Shown here: positions 44,612 through 52,627 of the stretch, piece after piece
Layout: each line of letters opens with the position of its first letter
Position numbering within the stretch: position 1 is the first letter of the stretch
Assembly (NCBI RefSeq): GCF_039542055.1
Contig: NZ_BAABHK010000019.1
Location: 124,001 to 188,000 of the forward strand
Reading direction: 5' to 3'
DNA length: 64,000 nt
DNA from: Actinoallomurus vinaceus
Lineage (GTDB): Bacteria > Actinomycetota > Actinomycetes > Streptosporangiales > Streptosporangiaceae
The notes under the pieces: model-generated
Seen by the model: the letters and a program-made list of their open reading frames with translations, nothing else
Databases searched by the model: none
What the model was told of the DNA's origin: nothing
Position numbers and translations under genes: made by a program

Positions 44612-45085
44612 TTGCCACGCGAAGAGGGACGCAAACTGATCGCGCAGAACAAGCGAGCGCGTCACGATTACCACATAGAGGACACTTACGAGGCGGGCCT
44701 CGTGCTCACCGGCACCGAGGTGAAGTCGCTGCGCGCCGGGCGGGCCAACCTCACGGACGGGTACGCTCTGATCCGCGACGGAGAGGCCTGGCTCGAGGGA
44801 GTGCACATTCCCGAATACACGATGGGGACGTGGACCAACCACGCGGCGAGGCGTCCCCGCAAGCTTCTGCTGCACCGGCGAGAGATCGGCAAGCTGATCG
44901 CTAAGACGAACGAGCCCGGCCACACGCTGGTCCCGCTGTCCCTGTACTTCAAGGACGGCAAGGCGAAGGTCGAGATCGCGGTCGCGCGCGGCAAGCGCGA
45001 ATACGACAAGCGACAGGCCATCGCCAAGCGGGACGCCGCTCGGGAGATGGAGCGCGCCCGCGCCGCACGGCTGCGGAGGCGCTGA
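44612..45085 (+). CDS. smpB: SsrA-binding protein SmpB
   Basis: A 157-residue tmRNA-binding protein for trans-translation. Visible signatures: IAQNKRARHDYHIEDTYEAG, GTEVKSLRAGRANLTDGYA, a middle beta-barrel, and a basic C-terminal tail (KREYDKRQAIAKRDAAREM) that enters the ribosomal mRNA channel. The start is TTG 44612; the frame extends upstream into the protease gene but the family N-terminus fits this site. The PBP-like gene starts 2 bp after its stop. Its RNA partner ssrA lies about 2.2 kb downstream. Confidence 0.95.
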   Translation: MPREEGRKLIAQNKRARHDYHIEDTYEAGLVLTGTEVKSLRAGRANLTDGYALIRDGEAWLEGVHIPEYTMGTWTNHAARRPRKLLLHRREIGKLIAKTNEPGHTLVPLSLYFKDGKAKVEIAVARGKREYDKRQAIAKRDAAREMERARAARLRRR

Positions 45086-45087
45086 GG

Positions 45088-46950
45088 GTGGGCATCCGAC
45101 GGCTCCGGTCGACGGCCGCGCTGGCCGCGACCCTGCTGGTCACGACGACGAGCGCCGGCTGCTTCGCCGAGCCCTCACCGCTGCCGACCATCCGGAACTT
45201 CCTCGTCGCGTGGCAGAGCGGTAAATACGGCAAAGCCGCGAAACAGACCAACGGGGACCGCGCTGCGGTGGCGGCGGCGCTCGGCGCGGTACCGTCCCAG
45301 CTGGACCTCGCGTCGCTGCACCTGGCGCTCGGCCGGGTACGGCAGATCGGCGAGGACGCGACGGCGCAGTTCTCGGTGAGCATCGACCTGGGCGACGGCG
45401 GTTCGCCGTGGAGCTACGGCAGCTCGATGCGCCTGCACCGGACGAACGGCAAGTGGAAGGTCGCCTGGAGTCCGTCGATCATCCATCCGGCACTCGGCCA
45501 GGGCCAGCGGCTCGCCATCGTCACGACCACGCCGAAGCGCCAGGGCATCCTCGACGACCGGGGCCACACGCTCCTCAAACCGGTGAAGGTCGAGATCTTC
45601 GGCGTGACGCCCGGCAGGCTCGCCAACGCCGATCAGACCCTCGGCCGGCTCGCCAAGATCACCCACCTGGACAAGGACCGGGTGATCGCCCACGTACGGT
45701 CCGCTCCGCCGCAGAAGTTCCTGCCGCTGGTCACCCTCCAGCCCGACCAGGTCGCGGACGCCGCCCAGCTCCGGCAGGTCGCCGGTGTCGAGCGGAGCTC
45801 CCGCCCCATGTACGTCGCCCCGGCGGTCGCCGACGAGATCGTGGGCAAGCTCGGTCCGGCCACGGCCGAACGCCTCCAGCAGGTCGGCGCTCCCTACCAG
45901 CCCGGTGACACGATCGGCGTCTCCGGGCTGCAGGTGCTGGAGCAGCGCAAGCTGGCCGGCACCCCGACCGTCGAGGTCGTCGCGCAGGACTCTTCCGGGT
46001 CCAACACCAAGAGCCTCTTCCAGGTCCTCGGCACCGAGAGCCAGCCGGTGACCACCACGATCGACCGCAAGACGCAGAACGCCGCCGAGAACGCCCTGAA
46101 GGCGTTGCACTCCCCGGCGTCGCTCGCGGCGATCGACCCGGCCACGGGCAACATCCTCGCCGCCGCGAACAACGCCGCCTCGCAGCGGAAGTACGGCGCC
46201 GGACAGAACGACGACACCCCACAGCAGAACAGCGCGGCGTTGAACGGCCACTACCCGCCGGGGATGACGTTCAGCATCGTGACCACCCGCGCGCTCCTGC
46301 AGTACCCCAACCAGGAGGTCACCTCGTCGCTGACCTGCCTGAGGGGCACGCGGAACATCGGCGGGCAGACGGTCACCTACTCAGGCCCTGTGGAGAGGAC
46401 CTTCCAGGCCAACTTCGCGGTGGGCTGCACAACGGCGTTCGCCTCGCAGTACCGCGCCATCGCGCCCCAGGACCTGCCTGCGAGCGCGGCCCGCTTCGGT
46501 ATCGGCGCCCCCTGGAGCCTGCCGCTGCCCTCGTTCTCCGGTTCGGTGCCGGCCCCGGCCAACGAGGCCGAGCGCGCCGCGGAGATGATCGGGCGGGGCA
46601 GGATCGAGGTCAGCCCGCTGTCCATGGCGCTGCTCGCCGGGGCGGTCAGCAGCGGCACCTGGCGGCCACCACAGTTCCTCAAGGACGCATCACCGTCGGT
46701 GCCGGTCCGGAACACGGATTCCTCAGACAGGATCCCGACCCTGCAGAACCTCATGCTGCGCGCAGCGACGTACGGCACCGCGAAGGGCACCAGGGTCTCG
46801 GGCGGCGTCAGCGACACGGTGCCGTACGGCAACGGACAGTACGTCTCCTGGTTCGTCGGCTATCGCCAGGGCGTGGCCTTCGCGATCGCCGTAGAGGGCA
46901 AGGCCAAGGCGGACGACCTGGCCGCGAAGTTCGTGAGAGCCCAGAGCTGA
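45088..46950 (+). CDS. Penicillin-binding-protein-like lipoprotein with degenerate active site
   Basis: A 620-residue exported protein with signal and lipobox SAGC near residue 25. Order of domains: NTF2-like MecA N-terminal (about 33-135), dimerisation-like region (150-300) and transpeptidase-like domain (330-615). The catalytic SxxK box, expected as YPPGSTFK, reads YPPGMTFS: both the nucleophile Ser and the Lys are gone. The SxN region is AVGCTT and the KTG box is replaced by RVSGGVSD. The fold should be kept but transpeptidase and beta-lactam acylation are not expected. GTG 45088 starts 2 bp after smpB, so it is in the ctp-smpB operon. Confidence 0.88.
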   Translation: MGIRRLRSTAALAATLLVTTTSAGCFAEPSPLPTIRNFLVAWQSGKYGKAAKQTNGDRAAVAAALGAVPSQLDLASLHLALGRVRQIGEDATAQFSVSIDLGDGGSPWSYGSSMRLHRTNGKWKVAWSPSIIHPALGQGQRLAIVTTTPKRQGILDDRGHTLLKPVKVEIFGVTPGRLANADQTLGRLAKITHLDKDRVIAHVRSAPPQKFLPLVTLQPDQVADAAQLRQVAGVERSSRPMYVAPAVADEIVGKLGPATAERLQQVGAPYQPGDTIGVSGLQVLEQRKLAGTPTVEVVAQDSSGSNTKSLFQVLGTESQPVTTTIDRKTQNAAENALKALHSPASLAAIDPATGNILAAANNAASQRKYGAGQNDDTPQQNSAALNGHYPPGMTFSIVTTRALLQYPNQEVTSSLTCLRGTRNIGGQTVTYSGPVERTFQANFAVGCTTAFASQYRAIAPQDLPASAARFGIGAPWSLPLPSFSGSVPAPANEAERAAEMIGRGRIEVSPLSMALLAGAVSSGTWRPPQFLKDASPSVPVRNTDSSDRIPTLQNLMLRAATYGTAKGTRVSGGVSDTVPYGNGQYVSWFVGYRQGVAFAIAVEGKAKADDLAAKFVRAQS

Positions 46951-47049
46951 CACGGGGCCGCGGACGCGGCGGTGACCGCTGTGACGGCTTTGTCATTTCT
47001 TGACTCAAGGGCCGCAACCATCCGAGTGCGACCGGACGTCTTAACAAGT

Positions 47050-47085
47050 GACTGAGACACCGCTTGGGGGGTTGCGGACTCAGTC
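47050..47085 (+). terminator. Stem-loop after the PBP-like gene
   Basis: Outer stem GACTGAG/CTCAGTC and inner CCGC/GCGG enclose a T/G-rich loop, about 100 bp after the stop. First of three consecutive hairpins in the 364-bp gap before ssrA. It may be a terminator or part of a structured RNA. Confidence 0.4.
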
Positions 47086-47099
47086 GCCGTGATGAGACC

Positions 47100-47124
47100 A
47101 GAGCCTCGTCTCGGGGGAGGCTCT
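47100..47124 (+). terminator. Second stem-loop upstream of ssrA
   Basis: AGAGCCTC/GAGGCTCT, 8-bp perfect stem with a 9-nt loop. Confidence 0.4.
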
Positions 47125-47154
47125 GCCGTCCGGACCGGCCCGACCCTGCCGGTC

Positions 47155-47191
47155 ACCCCCGTGGGTGTGCCTAGTTCACACCCACGGGGGT
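47155..47191. terminator. Strong terminator upstream of ssrA
   Basis: A perfect 15-bp stem (ACCCCCGTGGGTGTG and its complement) with loop CCTAGTT, followed by TCTCGTCTT. The best intrinsic terminator in the window; it isolates ssrA from the upstream operon. Confidence 0.8.
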
Positions 47192-47314
47192 TCTCGTCTT
47201 CCACGGAACTTCCGCCGCGTACGGCGTCCCACCGGGAATCTCTTTGGCATCCGGAGCGTTGACCATGTACGGTCGACGCGACGGGTGCTTCGGTGCCCGG
47301 TTGACAACTCAAGA

Positions 47315-47686
47315 GGGGGTGACCGGTTTCGACTTCGGTATGTCGAGACATGGGGAAGCGGGCCGAGGGCTGCGGTTGTGACCTCGTAAATCCTGTGACC
47401 GCAAACGAACAAGTGCCAACTCTAAGCGCACTCAGTTCGCCCTTGCCGCCTGAGGTTAGGTAGCGAACTTGTCAGCCCGGGAGTGTCTCCGGCCCGGGAC
47501 CTGGCATCGCTAGGAGACTCAACCTGCCACTCCGGCCACGGGAGTGACGGGGAAACCTAACAGTGGCTGAGCCTGTCGGCGACACGCCTGCGTGAGCGCC
47601 GGGGCTGAGAAAACGACTAGCAGGCTGCGCCCGGAGAAGCCCTGTCTTGGTACTGAAGGACGCGGGTTCGATTCCCGCCACCTCCA
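47315..47686 (+). ncRNA. ssrA: Transfer-messenger RNA (tmRNA)
   Basis: The 5' end GGGGGTGACCGGTTTCGAC and the 3' end GGTTCGATTCCCGCCACCTCC pair as a tRNA-like acceptor stem (GGGGGUG with CACCUCC, one G-U) next to a T-arm with loop TTCGATT. The tag frame at 47418-47453 reads NSKRTQFALAA then stop, with alanine (GCC 47415 or the charged Ala) before it; ALAA is the protease-recognition end. Pseudoknot-type stems follow the tag. The genome has CGA rather than CCA after the discriminator A, so CCA must be added after transcription. Length is about 372 nt. Works with SmpB (44612-45085) to rescue stalled ribosomes. Confidence 0.96.
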
Positions 47687-47697
47687 CGAGGCGGGCC

Positions 47698-47960
47698 ACT
47701 GTGCTCGATGGCCTTGCGGCCGTCTTCGCCGTGGCCCGCTATGTTTTTCGGGGGGAGACCCCCCGAGCCCCCCGGTGTGCGGCTTCGCCGCACCTCCCGG
47801 GGGTTTCTGTTTTCCTGCGGGCCTGTGTGCTCGATGGCCTTGCGGCCATCCTCGCCAGGGCTCGCTGACCCCTCGGTGTGCGGCTGCGCCGCACCTCCCG
47901 GGGGTTGCTGTGTTCTTGCGGGCCTTTGCTCATCGACCCTTCGGGTCGATGTCGCGGGGC
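47698..47960. repeat. Hairpin-rich composite repeat downstream of ssrA
   Basis: Two modules occur twice. Module A, TGTGCTCGATGGCCTTGCGG plus about 12 more bases, starts at 47700 and 47826. Module B, GGTGTGCGGCT(T/G)CGCCGC continuing through CTCCCGGGGGTT to GCGGGCCT, starts at 47774 and 47875. Each module is itself a hairpin (GTGCGGC/GCCGCAC; GATGGCC/GGCCATC). Additional stems are TCGGGGGG/CCCCCCGA at 47748-47766 and ATCGACC/GGGTCGAT near 47933-47950. No convincing protein frame covers the 356-bp gap. Confidence 0.8.
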
Positions 47961-47996
47961 CCGTTTGCTTTTGGCGGGACGACCCCCGCGCGGTTC

Positions 47997-48033
47997 AAGA
48001 GCCGTTGACCTGAGGCCCAGGGCAACGGCTCTT
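47997..48033. terminator. Bidirectional terminator between ssrA and the TPR gene
   Basis: An 11-bp perfect stem (AAGAGCCGTTG and its complement) followed by TGTGTGTT; on the other strand it lies 13 bp after the stop of the TPR gene. Confidence 0.75.
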
Positions 48034-48045
48034 TGTGTGTTGGGG

Positions 48046-48402
48046 TTAGTCGGCCAGGTTGGCGGCGGTTATGGAGAGGGTGGGGTGCTCGGTGGGGGCG
48101 ATGCCCATGGCGGTGGCCAGCTTGCGGTAGCGCTGGGCCTCGGCGGGGCGGCTGCGGCGCTCGAGAGTACGGGCCAGGGCTTCGTAGGCCCAGCCGTTCG
48201 TCGGGTCCAGGTCGACCAGGCGGCGGAACGTCTCCTCGGCGCGGCCGAGTTGGGCGCTGTGGAAATAGGCTCGGCCGAGCAACTCCACCGCCGCCCGGTT
48301 GGCCGGGTCGCGCTCGACGATCGGGGCGAGGATGCGGCCGGCTTCGGCGTAGTCCTTCGCGTCGAAGAACAGGCATCCGCGCTGGTAGTCCTCGTAGGTC
48401 AT
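48046..48402 (-). CDS. Tetratricopeptide-repeat protein
   Basis: A 118-residue all-helical protein with two to three TPR units: YQRGCLFFDAKDYAEAGRIL, AVELLGRAYFHSAQLGRAEE and WAYEALARTLERRSRPAEAQ show the canonical Gly/Ala/Pro positions. ATG 48402 has GGAGGAA upstream; the longer frame from 48723 lacks family similarity. Probably a protein-interaction scaffold of unknown partner. Confidence 0.85.
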   Translation of the reverse strand: MTYEDYQRGCLFFDAKDYAEAGRILAPIVERDPANRAAVELLGRAYFHSAQLGRAEETFRRLVDLDPTNGWAYEALARTLERRSRPAEAQRYRKLATAMGIAPTEHPTLSITAANLAD

Positions 48403-48573
48403 GGTTCCTCCGTCCCCTTGACTTGGTGCCTGACGTGGCAACACTGGGACGAGTCGGTCTGTTCCCGGGGGGAGGGTCACCGGGACTTCTGGATCAGACC
48501 AGCGCTTCATTGAAGTTCGGGGCGTGATCCGCAAGACTCGATGATCATTTTCGCTGGCTCGAAGTGAGGGCTT

Positions 48574-49014
48574 GTGTCGGGACTGATGTCTGAGCCACCG
48601 CCCGATGCGGCGGGCACCGTGGCCGAGTTCGTCGCCGGGCTCCGGCGCCTGAAGGCATGGTCCGGCTTGTCGTACCGAGAGCTCGAGAAGCGGGCGGCGC
48701 TTGCGGGAGACGCCCTGCCGCACAGCACCGTCGCGTCATCGCTGAGCCGGGACCGGCTGCCGCGCGAAGAGGTGGTGAAGGCGTTCACCCGGGCCTGTGG
48801 CTGCGCACCGCGGACCGTCGACGCGTGGGTCGCCCGACGCAGGCACCTCGTGCTGCTCGACGAGTCGGGGACCGTCTCGCCCGACGCGCGGAGGGCGTCC
48901 GTACGGGGCTCGCGGATCACCAGGCGGCATCTCGTCACGGCCGGGGGTGTCGTCGCCGCGGCGGCCGTCGGGGCGGCGCTCACGCTCACCGCGATGGGGC
49001 GGTGGCGTCCGTAA
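48574..49014 (+). CDS. Membrane-anchored helix-turn-helix protein
   Basis: A 146-residue protein: N-terminal HTH-like domain (about 15-85: AEFVAGLRRLKAWSGLSYR, STVASSLSRDRLPREEVV, AFTRACG), a basic linker and one C-terminal membrane helix (GGVVAAAAVGAALTLTAMG). Related domains head many actinomycete signalling proteins. GTG 48574 (GAGGG 4 bp upstream) and ATG 48586 are alternative starts. Role unknown. Confidence 0.75.
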   Translation: MSGLMSEPPPDAAGTVAEFVAGLRRLKAWSGLSYRELEKRAALAGDALPHSTVASSLSRDRLPREEVVKAFTRACGCAPRTVDAWVARRRHLVLLDESGTVSPDARRASVRGSRITRRHLVTAGGVVAAAAVGAALTLTAMGRWRP

Positions 49015-49066
49015 GGTTCGTCCTGGCCCGGCCGTCCGGCTCGCGTGCCGGACGGCCGGGTCGTCG

Positions 49067-49558
49067 TCACTTGCGGACGGCGACGTGCACGTGGTCCCGG
49101 TGGCACACGGTGACGCCGGAGCCCTTCTTGCAGGTCTTGTCCTTGTGGCCCTTCCAGTTGCCGTTGGGCGAGTAGATGATGCCCTGCCAGATGATGTGGT
49201 CGATGGAGTACGCGCCGTGGTGGTTGACCAGCCACTTCACCATCTTGTAGCCGTCGGCCCGGTTGTCGCCCGTGGCCGTCTTGCCGATCTTTCCGTAGAC
49301 GAGGTCGCAGGCGCGGCCCTCTGGGTGGTAGGGGAGCCGGTCCTTGTGTTTACATCCCTGCGAGTCCCAGTGGTAGTGGCCCTTGATGGAGGCGCTGCTC
49401 GCGGCCTTGTATAGCTTGCACATCTTCGCGGTGACCTTCCCCGCGGAGCCGCATCCGACCAGCTGGGCGCTTGCCGCCTGGGCCGTGCCGGCCGTCGCGG
49501 CGAAGAGGGTCACGGTGACGCCCGCGGAGGCGAGCAGGGCGGGGATTCTGGTTCTCAT
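49067..49558 (-). CDS. Secreted protein with M15-like/ARB-07466-type domain
   Basis: A 163-residue secreted protein: signal MRTRIPALLASAGVTVTLF ending AQA-A. The mature part has YHPEGRACDLVYG (about 76-88) and a C-terminal HRDHVHVAV, the HxxxRxxD...HxH zinc pattern of D-alanyl-D-alanine carboxypeptidase-like M15 relatives, and five cysteines. Likely a small cell-wall or extracellular hydrolase, or an inactive relative. Convergent with the HTH gene. Confidence 0.75.
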   Translation of the reverse strand: MRTRIPALLASAGVTVTLFAATAGTAQAASAQLVGCGSAGKVTAKMCKLYKAASSASIKGHYHWDSQGCKHKDRLPYHPEGRACDLVYGKIGKTATGDNRADGYKMVKWLVNHHGAYSIDHIIWQGIIYSPNGNWKGHKDKTCKKGSGVTVCHRDHVHVAVRK

Positions 49559-49694
49559 GGATCTTCCTGGCGGTGTCTGGGGGCACGTCGCGGCCAGAAG
49601 CTACGGATGTGACCGCCGGGGCGGAAGATCATTTACTGTCCCGGACAGTCCAGGACGCCCGGTCGAGGAGCGTTGGGCGGGCTGCGGGGTGGGC

Positions 49695-51062
49695 ATGCCG
49701 ACAGTGATGTCCGTCGCGATCTGCCTGTTCACCGCCGACCTCCGGGTGCGGGACAACCCGGTGCTGCGCGCCGCGCTGAAGGCGGCGGACGAGGTGGTGC
49801 CGCTCTTCGTCGTGGACGACCGTGTGTGCGCGTCGGGGTTCGTGACGCCGAACCGGGCGGCGTTCCTCGCCGACTGTCTCGCGGACCTCGACAGCGCTCT
49901 TCGGGGGCGGGGCGGCCGCCTGGTCGTACGGCACGGGGACGTCGTCCGCGAGGTCGTCGCGGTGGCGGATGAGACCGGGGCCGGCACGGTGCACCTGGCC
50001 AGGGACGTCAGCGCGTTCGCGCAGCGACGCGAGGCCCGGCTGCGTCGGGTGATGGGCGGGCGGGTACGCGTCCATGACTCGGTCCAGGTGGTTCCGCCGG
50101 GCGCCGTCACTCCGGCGGGAAGGGGGCACTTCGCGGTGTTCAGCCCCTACTTCCGGCGGTGGGGCCGGGTCCGGGTCCGGGAGCCGCTCGCCGGCCCGGA
50201 GAGGGTGCCCGTCCCGGCCGTACGGTCCGAGCGCCTGCCGGGGCGGGCGGATCTCACCGGTGGCGAGCCGTCGCCCTTCCTGCCTCGGGGTGGGGAGGAG
50301 ACGGCCTGGCGGCGTGCGGAGGACTGGCTCGACGGTCCGATCGACCGGTACGCCGACCTGCGCGACGATCTCGCCGCCGACGCGACGTCGCGACTGTCGC
50401 CGTACCTTCACTTCGGCTGCCTGTCCGCGGTCGAGCTGACGCACCGGGCCAGGGCGGTGGGCGGCCCCGGCGCCGAGGCGTTCGTACGGCAGCTGGCCTG
50501 GCGGGACTTCCATCGGCAGCTGCTCGCGGACCGGCCGGTCGCCGCGCACGAGGACTACCGGCCCCGCGGCGACCGTTGGTGCTCCGACGACGCGTCTGTG
50601 GTGGCCTGGCGACGGGGGCGCACCGGGTATCCGCTGGTCGACGCGGCGATGCGGCAGCTGGCGGCGGAGGGCTGGATGCACAACCGAGGGCGGCTGATCA
50701 CCGCGAGCTTCCTGGCCAAGACGCTGTACGTCGACTGGCGGGTCGGCGCGCGGCACTTCCTCGACCTGCTGGTCGACGGGGACGTCGCCAACAATCAGCT
50801 CAACTGGCAGTGGGTGGCCGGGACGGGTGCCAACACCCGGCCGAACCAGGTGCTCGATCCGCTCGCGCAGGCTCGGCGGTTCGATCCGCGCGGCGACTAC
50901 GTACGCCGGTGGGTGCCGGAGCTCGCGGAGATCGAGGGAGCCGCCGTCCATCGGCCGTGGCTCCTGCCGGAGGCGATTCGCGGGCGGCTGGACTACCCGG
51001 CGCCCATCGTGGATCTGTCGGCGAACGCGGCGCGCTTCCGCCGCGCCCGGTCCGGGATGTGA
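49695..51062 (+). CDS. phr: Deoxyribodipyrimidine photo-lyase
   Basis: A 455-residue class I CPD photolyase repairing UV dimers with light. N-terminal alpha/beta domain (about 1-130) starts SVAICLFTADLRVRDNPVL (Ala where many have Arg). The FAD-binding helical domain shows SRLSPYLHFGCLSAVELTHR (about 230), LAWRDFHRQLL, TGYPLVDAAMRQL, WMHNRGRLITASFL and DVANNQLNWQWVAGTG with NTRPNQVLDP. ATG 49695 or 49707 are both possible; the open frame upstream belongs to no family. The stop overlaps the next gene's GTG by 4 bp. Confidence 0.93.
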   Translation: MPTVMSVAICLFTADLRVRDNPVLRAALKAADEVVPLFVVDDRVCASGFVTPNRAAFLADCLADLDSALRGRGGRLVVRHGDVVREVVAVADETGAGTVHLARDVSAFAQRREARLRRVMGGRVRVHDSVQVVPPGAVTPAGRGHFAVFSPYFRRWGRVRVREPLAGPERVPVPAVRSERLPGRADLTGGEPSPFLPRGGEETAWRRAEDWLDGPIDRYADLRDDLAADATSRLSPYLHFGCLSAVELTHRARAVGGPGAEAFVRQLAWRDFHRQLLADRPVAAHEDYRPRGDRWCSDDASVVAWRRGRTGYPLVDAAMRQLAAEGWMHNRGRLITASFLAKTLYVDWRVGARHFLDLLVDGDVANNQLNWQWVAGTGANTRPNQVLDPLAQARRFDPRGDYVRRWVPELAEIEGAAVHRPWLLPEAIRGRLDYPAPIVDLSANAARFRRARSGM

Positions 51063-52573
51063 CGGTGGTGGAAGAAGGACGGTTGTGCCTCGTCACCGGG
51101 GCGACAGGGTACATCGGCGGGCGGCTGGTGCCGGAACTGCTCGACGCGGGGTACCGCGTGCGTTGCCTGGCCCGGTCTCCCGAGCGGCTGCGCGACCATC
51201 CGTGGGCCGGGCGGGTGGAGATCGCCCGTGCCGACGTGACCGACCCGGCGGCCGTCCGGCACGCGCTCGAGGACGTGGACGTCGCCTATTACCTGGTGCA
51301 CGCGCTTGGCGGCGGCCGTGACTTCGCCGATCAGGACCGGCGCGCGGCCCGGATCTTCGCGGCGGCCGCCCGCGACGCCGAAGTCGGGCGGATCGTCTAT
51401 CTCGGCGGGCTGGGACCGCCCGCGACCGCCGGAGTGTCGGAGCACCTGCGCTCGCGCGCGGAGGTCGGGTCCATCCTGCTGGCCGCCGGGGTGCCCACGG
51501 CCGTGCTCCGCGCCGCCGTGGTCGTCGGCTCCGGTTCGGCGTCCTTCGAGATGATGCGGTACCTCACCGAACGGCTCCCGGTGATGATCACTCCGCGGTG
51601 GGTGCGCACCCGGACCCAGCCGATCGCCGTGCGCGACGTGCTGCGGTACCTCGTCGGCTGCGCGGACCTGCCCGCCTCGGTGCACCGCGCCTTCGACATC
51701 GGCGGTCCCGACGTTCTGACGTACGAGGAGATGATGCGCCGGTACGCCGTCGTGGCGGGGCTGCCGCGACGCGTCGTCCTGCCGGTCCCCGTGCTGTCGG
51801 CCGGCCTGTCGAGCCTGTGGGTCGGCCTGGTCACGCCGGTTCCGGGCGGGCTGGCGCGGCCGCTGGTCGAGTCGCAGCGCCACGAGGCGGTGTGCCGGGA
51901 ACACGACATCGCGCAGTATGTCACCGACCCGCCGGACGGCCTGATCGGTTTTGACGAGGCGGTGCGCCTGGCCCTCCAGCGCGTCCGCGACGCCGACGTC
52001 ACGACCCGATGGTCGTCCGCGTCCGTGCCGGGTGCCCCCAGTGACCCGTTGCCGACGGACCCGGACTGGGCGGGTGGGACGGTGTACTCCGACATCCGGG
52101 AGTCGCCGGTCAACGCGTCGCCCGGCGAGCTGTGGCGGGTCATCGAGGGCATCGGCGGCGCCAACGGCTGGTACTCGTGGCCCGCTGCCTGGGCGGTCAG
52201 GGGCGGCATCGACCGGCTTCTGGGCGGCGTCGGGACGCGCCGGGGGCGGCGTGACCCGCACCGGCTGCGCGTCGGTGACGCGCTGGACTTCTGGCGCGTG
52301 GAGGAAGTGATCCCCGGCGCACTGCTGCGGCTTCGCGCGGAGATGAGACTCCCGGGTCTCGCCTGGCTGGAGCTGGCCGTGGAGGAGCGGGGCGGCCGGA
52401 CCTGGTTCCGGCAGCGCGCGCTGTTCCACCCGCGCGGCTTCTTCGGTCATCTGTACTGGTGGGCGATCCGGCCGTTCCACGGCGTCGTCTTCGGCGGGAT
52501 GCGGCGGGGGGTACGGCGCGCGGCCGAGCGCGCGGTCACGCGAGCGCCGGCGCGCGGGCCGTACGCGCGGTGA
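51059..52573 (+). CDS. NAD(P)-binding SDR-like protein with C-terminal DUF2867 domain
   Basis: A 504-residue two-domain protein. N-terminal Rossmann domain: LCLVTGATGYIGGRLVPELL (about 8-27), RADVTDPAAV, YYLVHALGGGRDFADQD, IVYLGGLG. C-terminal DUF2867-type domain (about 335-500): VYSDIRESPVNASPGELW, NGWYSWPAAWAVRGGIDRL, FFGHLYWWAIRPFH. The same architecture is found in many actinobacteria as a predicted atypical SDR; substrate unknown. GTG 51059 overlaps the photolyase stop (GTGA), so the two are co-translated. Confidence 0.88.
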   Translation: MTVVEEGRLCLVTGATGYIGGRLVPELLDAGYRVRCLARSPERLRDHPWAGRVEIARADVTDPAAVRHALEDVDVAYYLVHALGGGRDFADQDRRAARIFAAAARDAEVGRIVYLGGLGPPATAGVSEHLRSRAEVGSILLAAGVPTAVLRAAVVVGSGSASFEMMRYLTERLPVMITPRWVRTRTQPIAVRDVLRYLVGCADLPASVHRAFDIGGPDVLTYEEMMRRYAVVAGLPRRVVLPVPVLSAGLSSLWVGLVTPVPGGLARPLVESQRHEAVCREHDIAQYVTDPPDGLIGFDEAVRLALQRVRDADVTTRWSSASVPGAPSDPLPTDPDWAGGTVYSDIRESPVNASPGELWRVIEGIGGANGWYSWPAAWAVRGGIDRLLGGVGTRRGRRDPHRLRVGDALDFWRVEEVIPGALLRLRAEMRLPGLAWLELAVEERGGRTWFRQRALFHPRGFFGHLYWWAIRPFHGVVFGGMRRGVRRAAERAVTRAPARGPYAR

Positions 52574-52614
52574 GTGGAGGGTGAGTTCCGCGACGTCGCA
52601 CCATGATCGGCCTC

Positions 52615-52627
52615 TAATGTGGGCGCG
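52615..52627 (+). promoter_or_regulatory. Leaderless -10 of the EI24 gene
   Basis: TAATGT (52615-52620) ends 6 nt before GTG 52627. Confidence 0.45.

Noticed and set aside
47640..47690. Separate tRNA gene at the T-arm GGTTCGATTCCC
   Set aside because: There is no D-arm or anticodon arm directly upstream; the segment pairs with 47315 as the tmRNA tRNA-like end.
47748..47766. Intrinsic terminator TCGGGGGG/CCCCCCGA after ssrA
   Set aside because: The T-run lies on the 5' side of the stem, so it is not a standard terminator in either direction; kept only as part of the hairpin array.
49383..49694. N-terminal extension of the photolyase
   Set aside because: No similarity to the family before SVAICLFTADLR, and it overlaps the secreted-protein gene's promoter and start.
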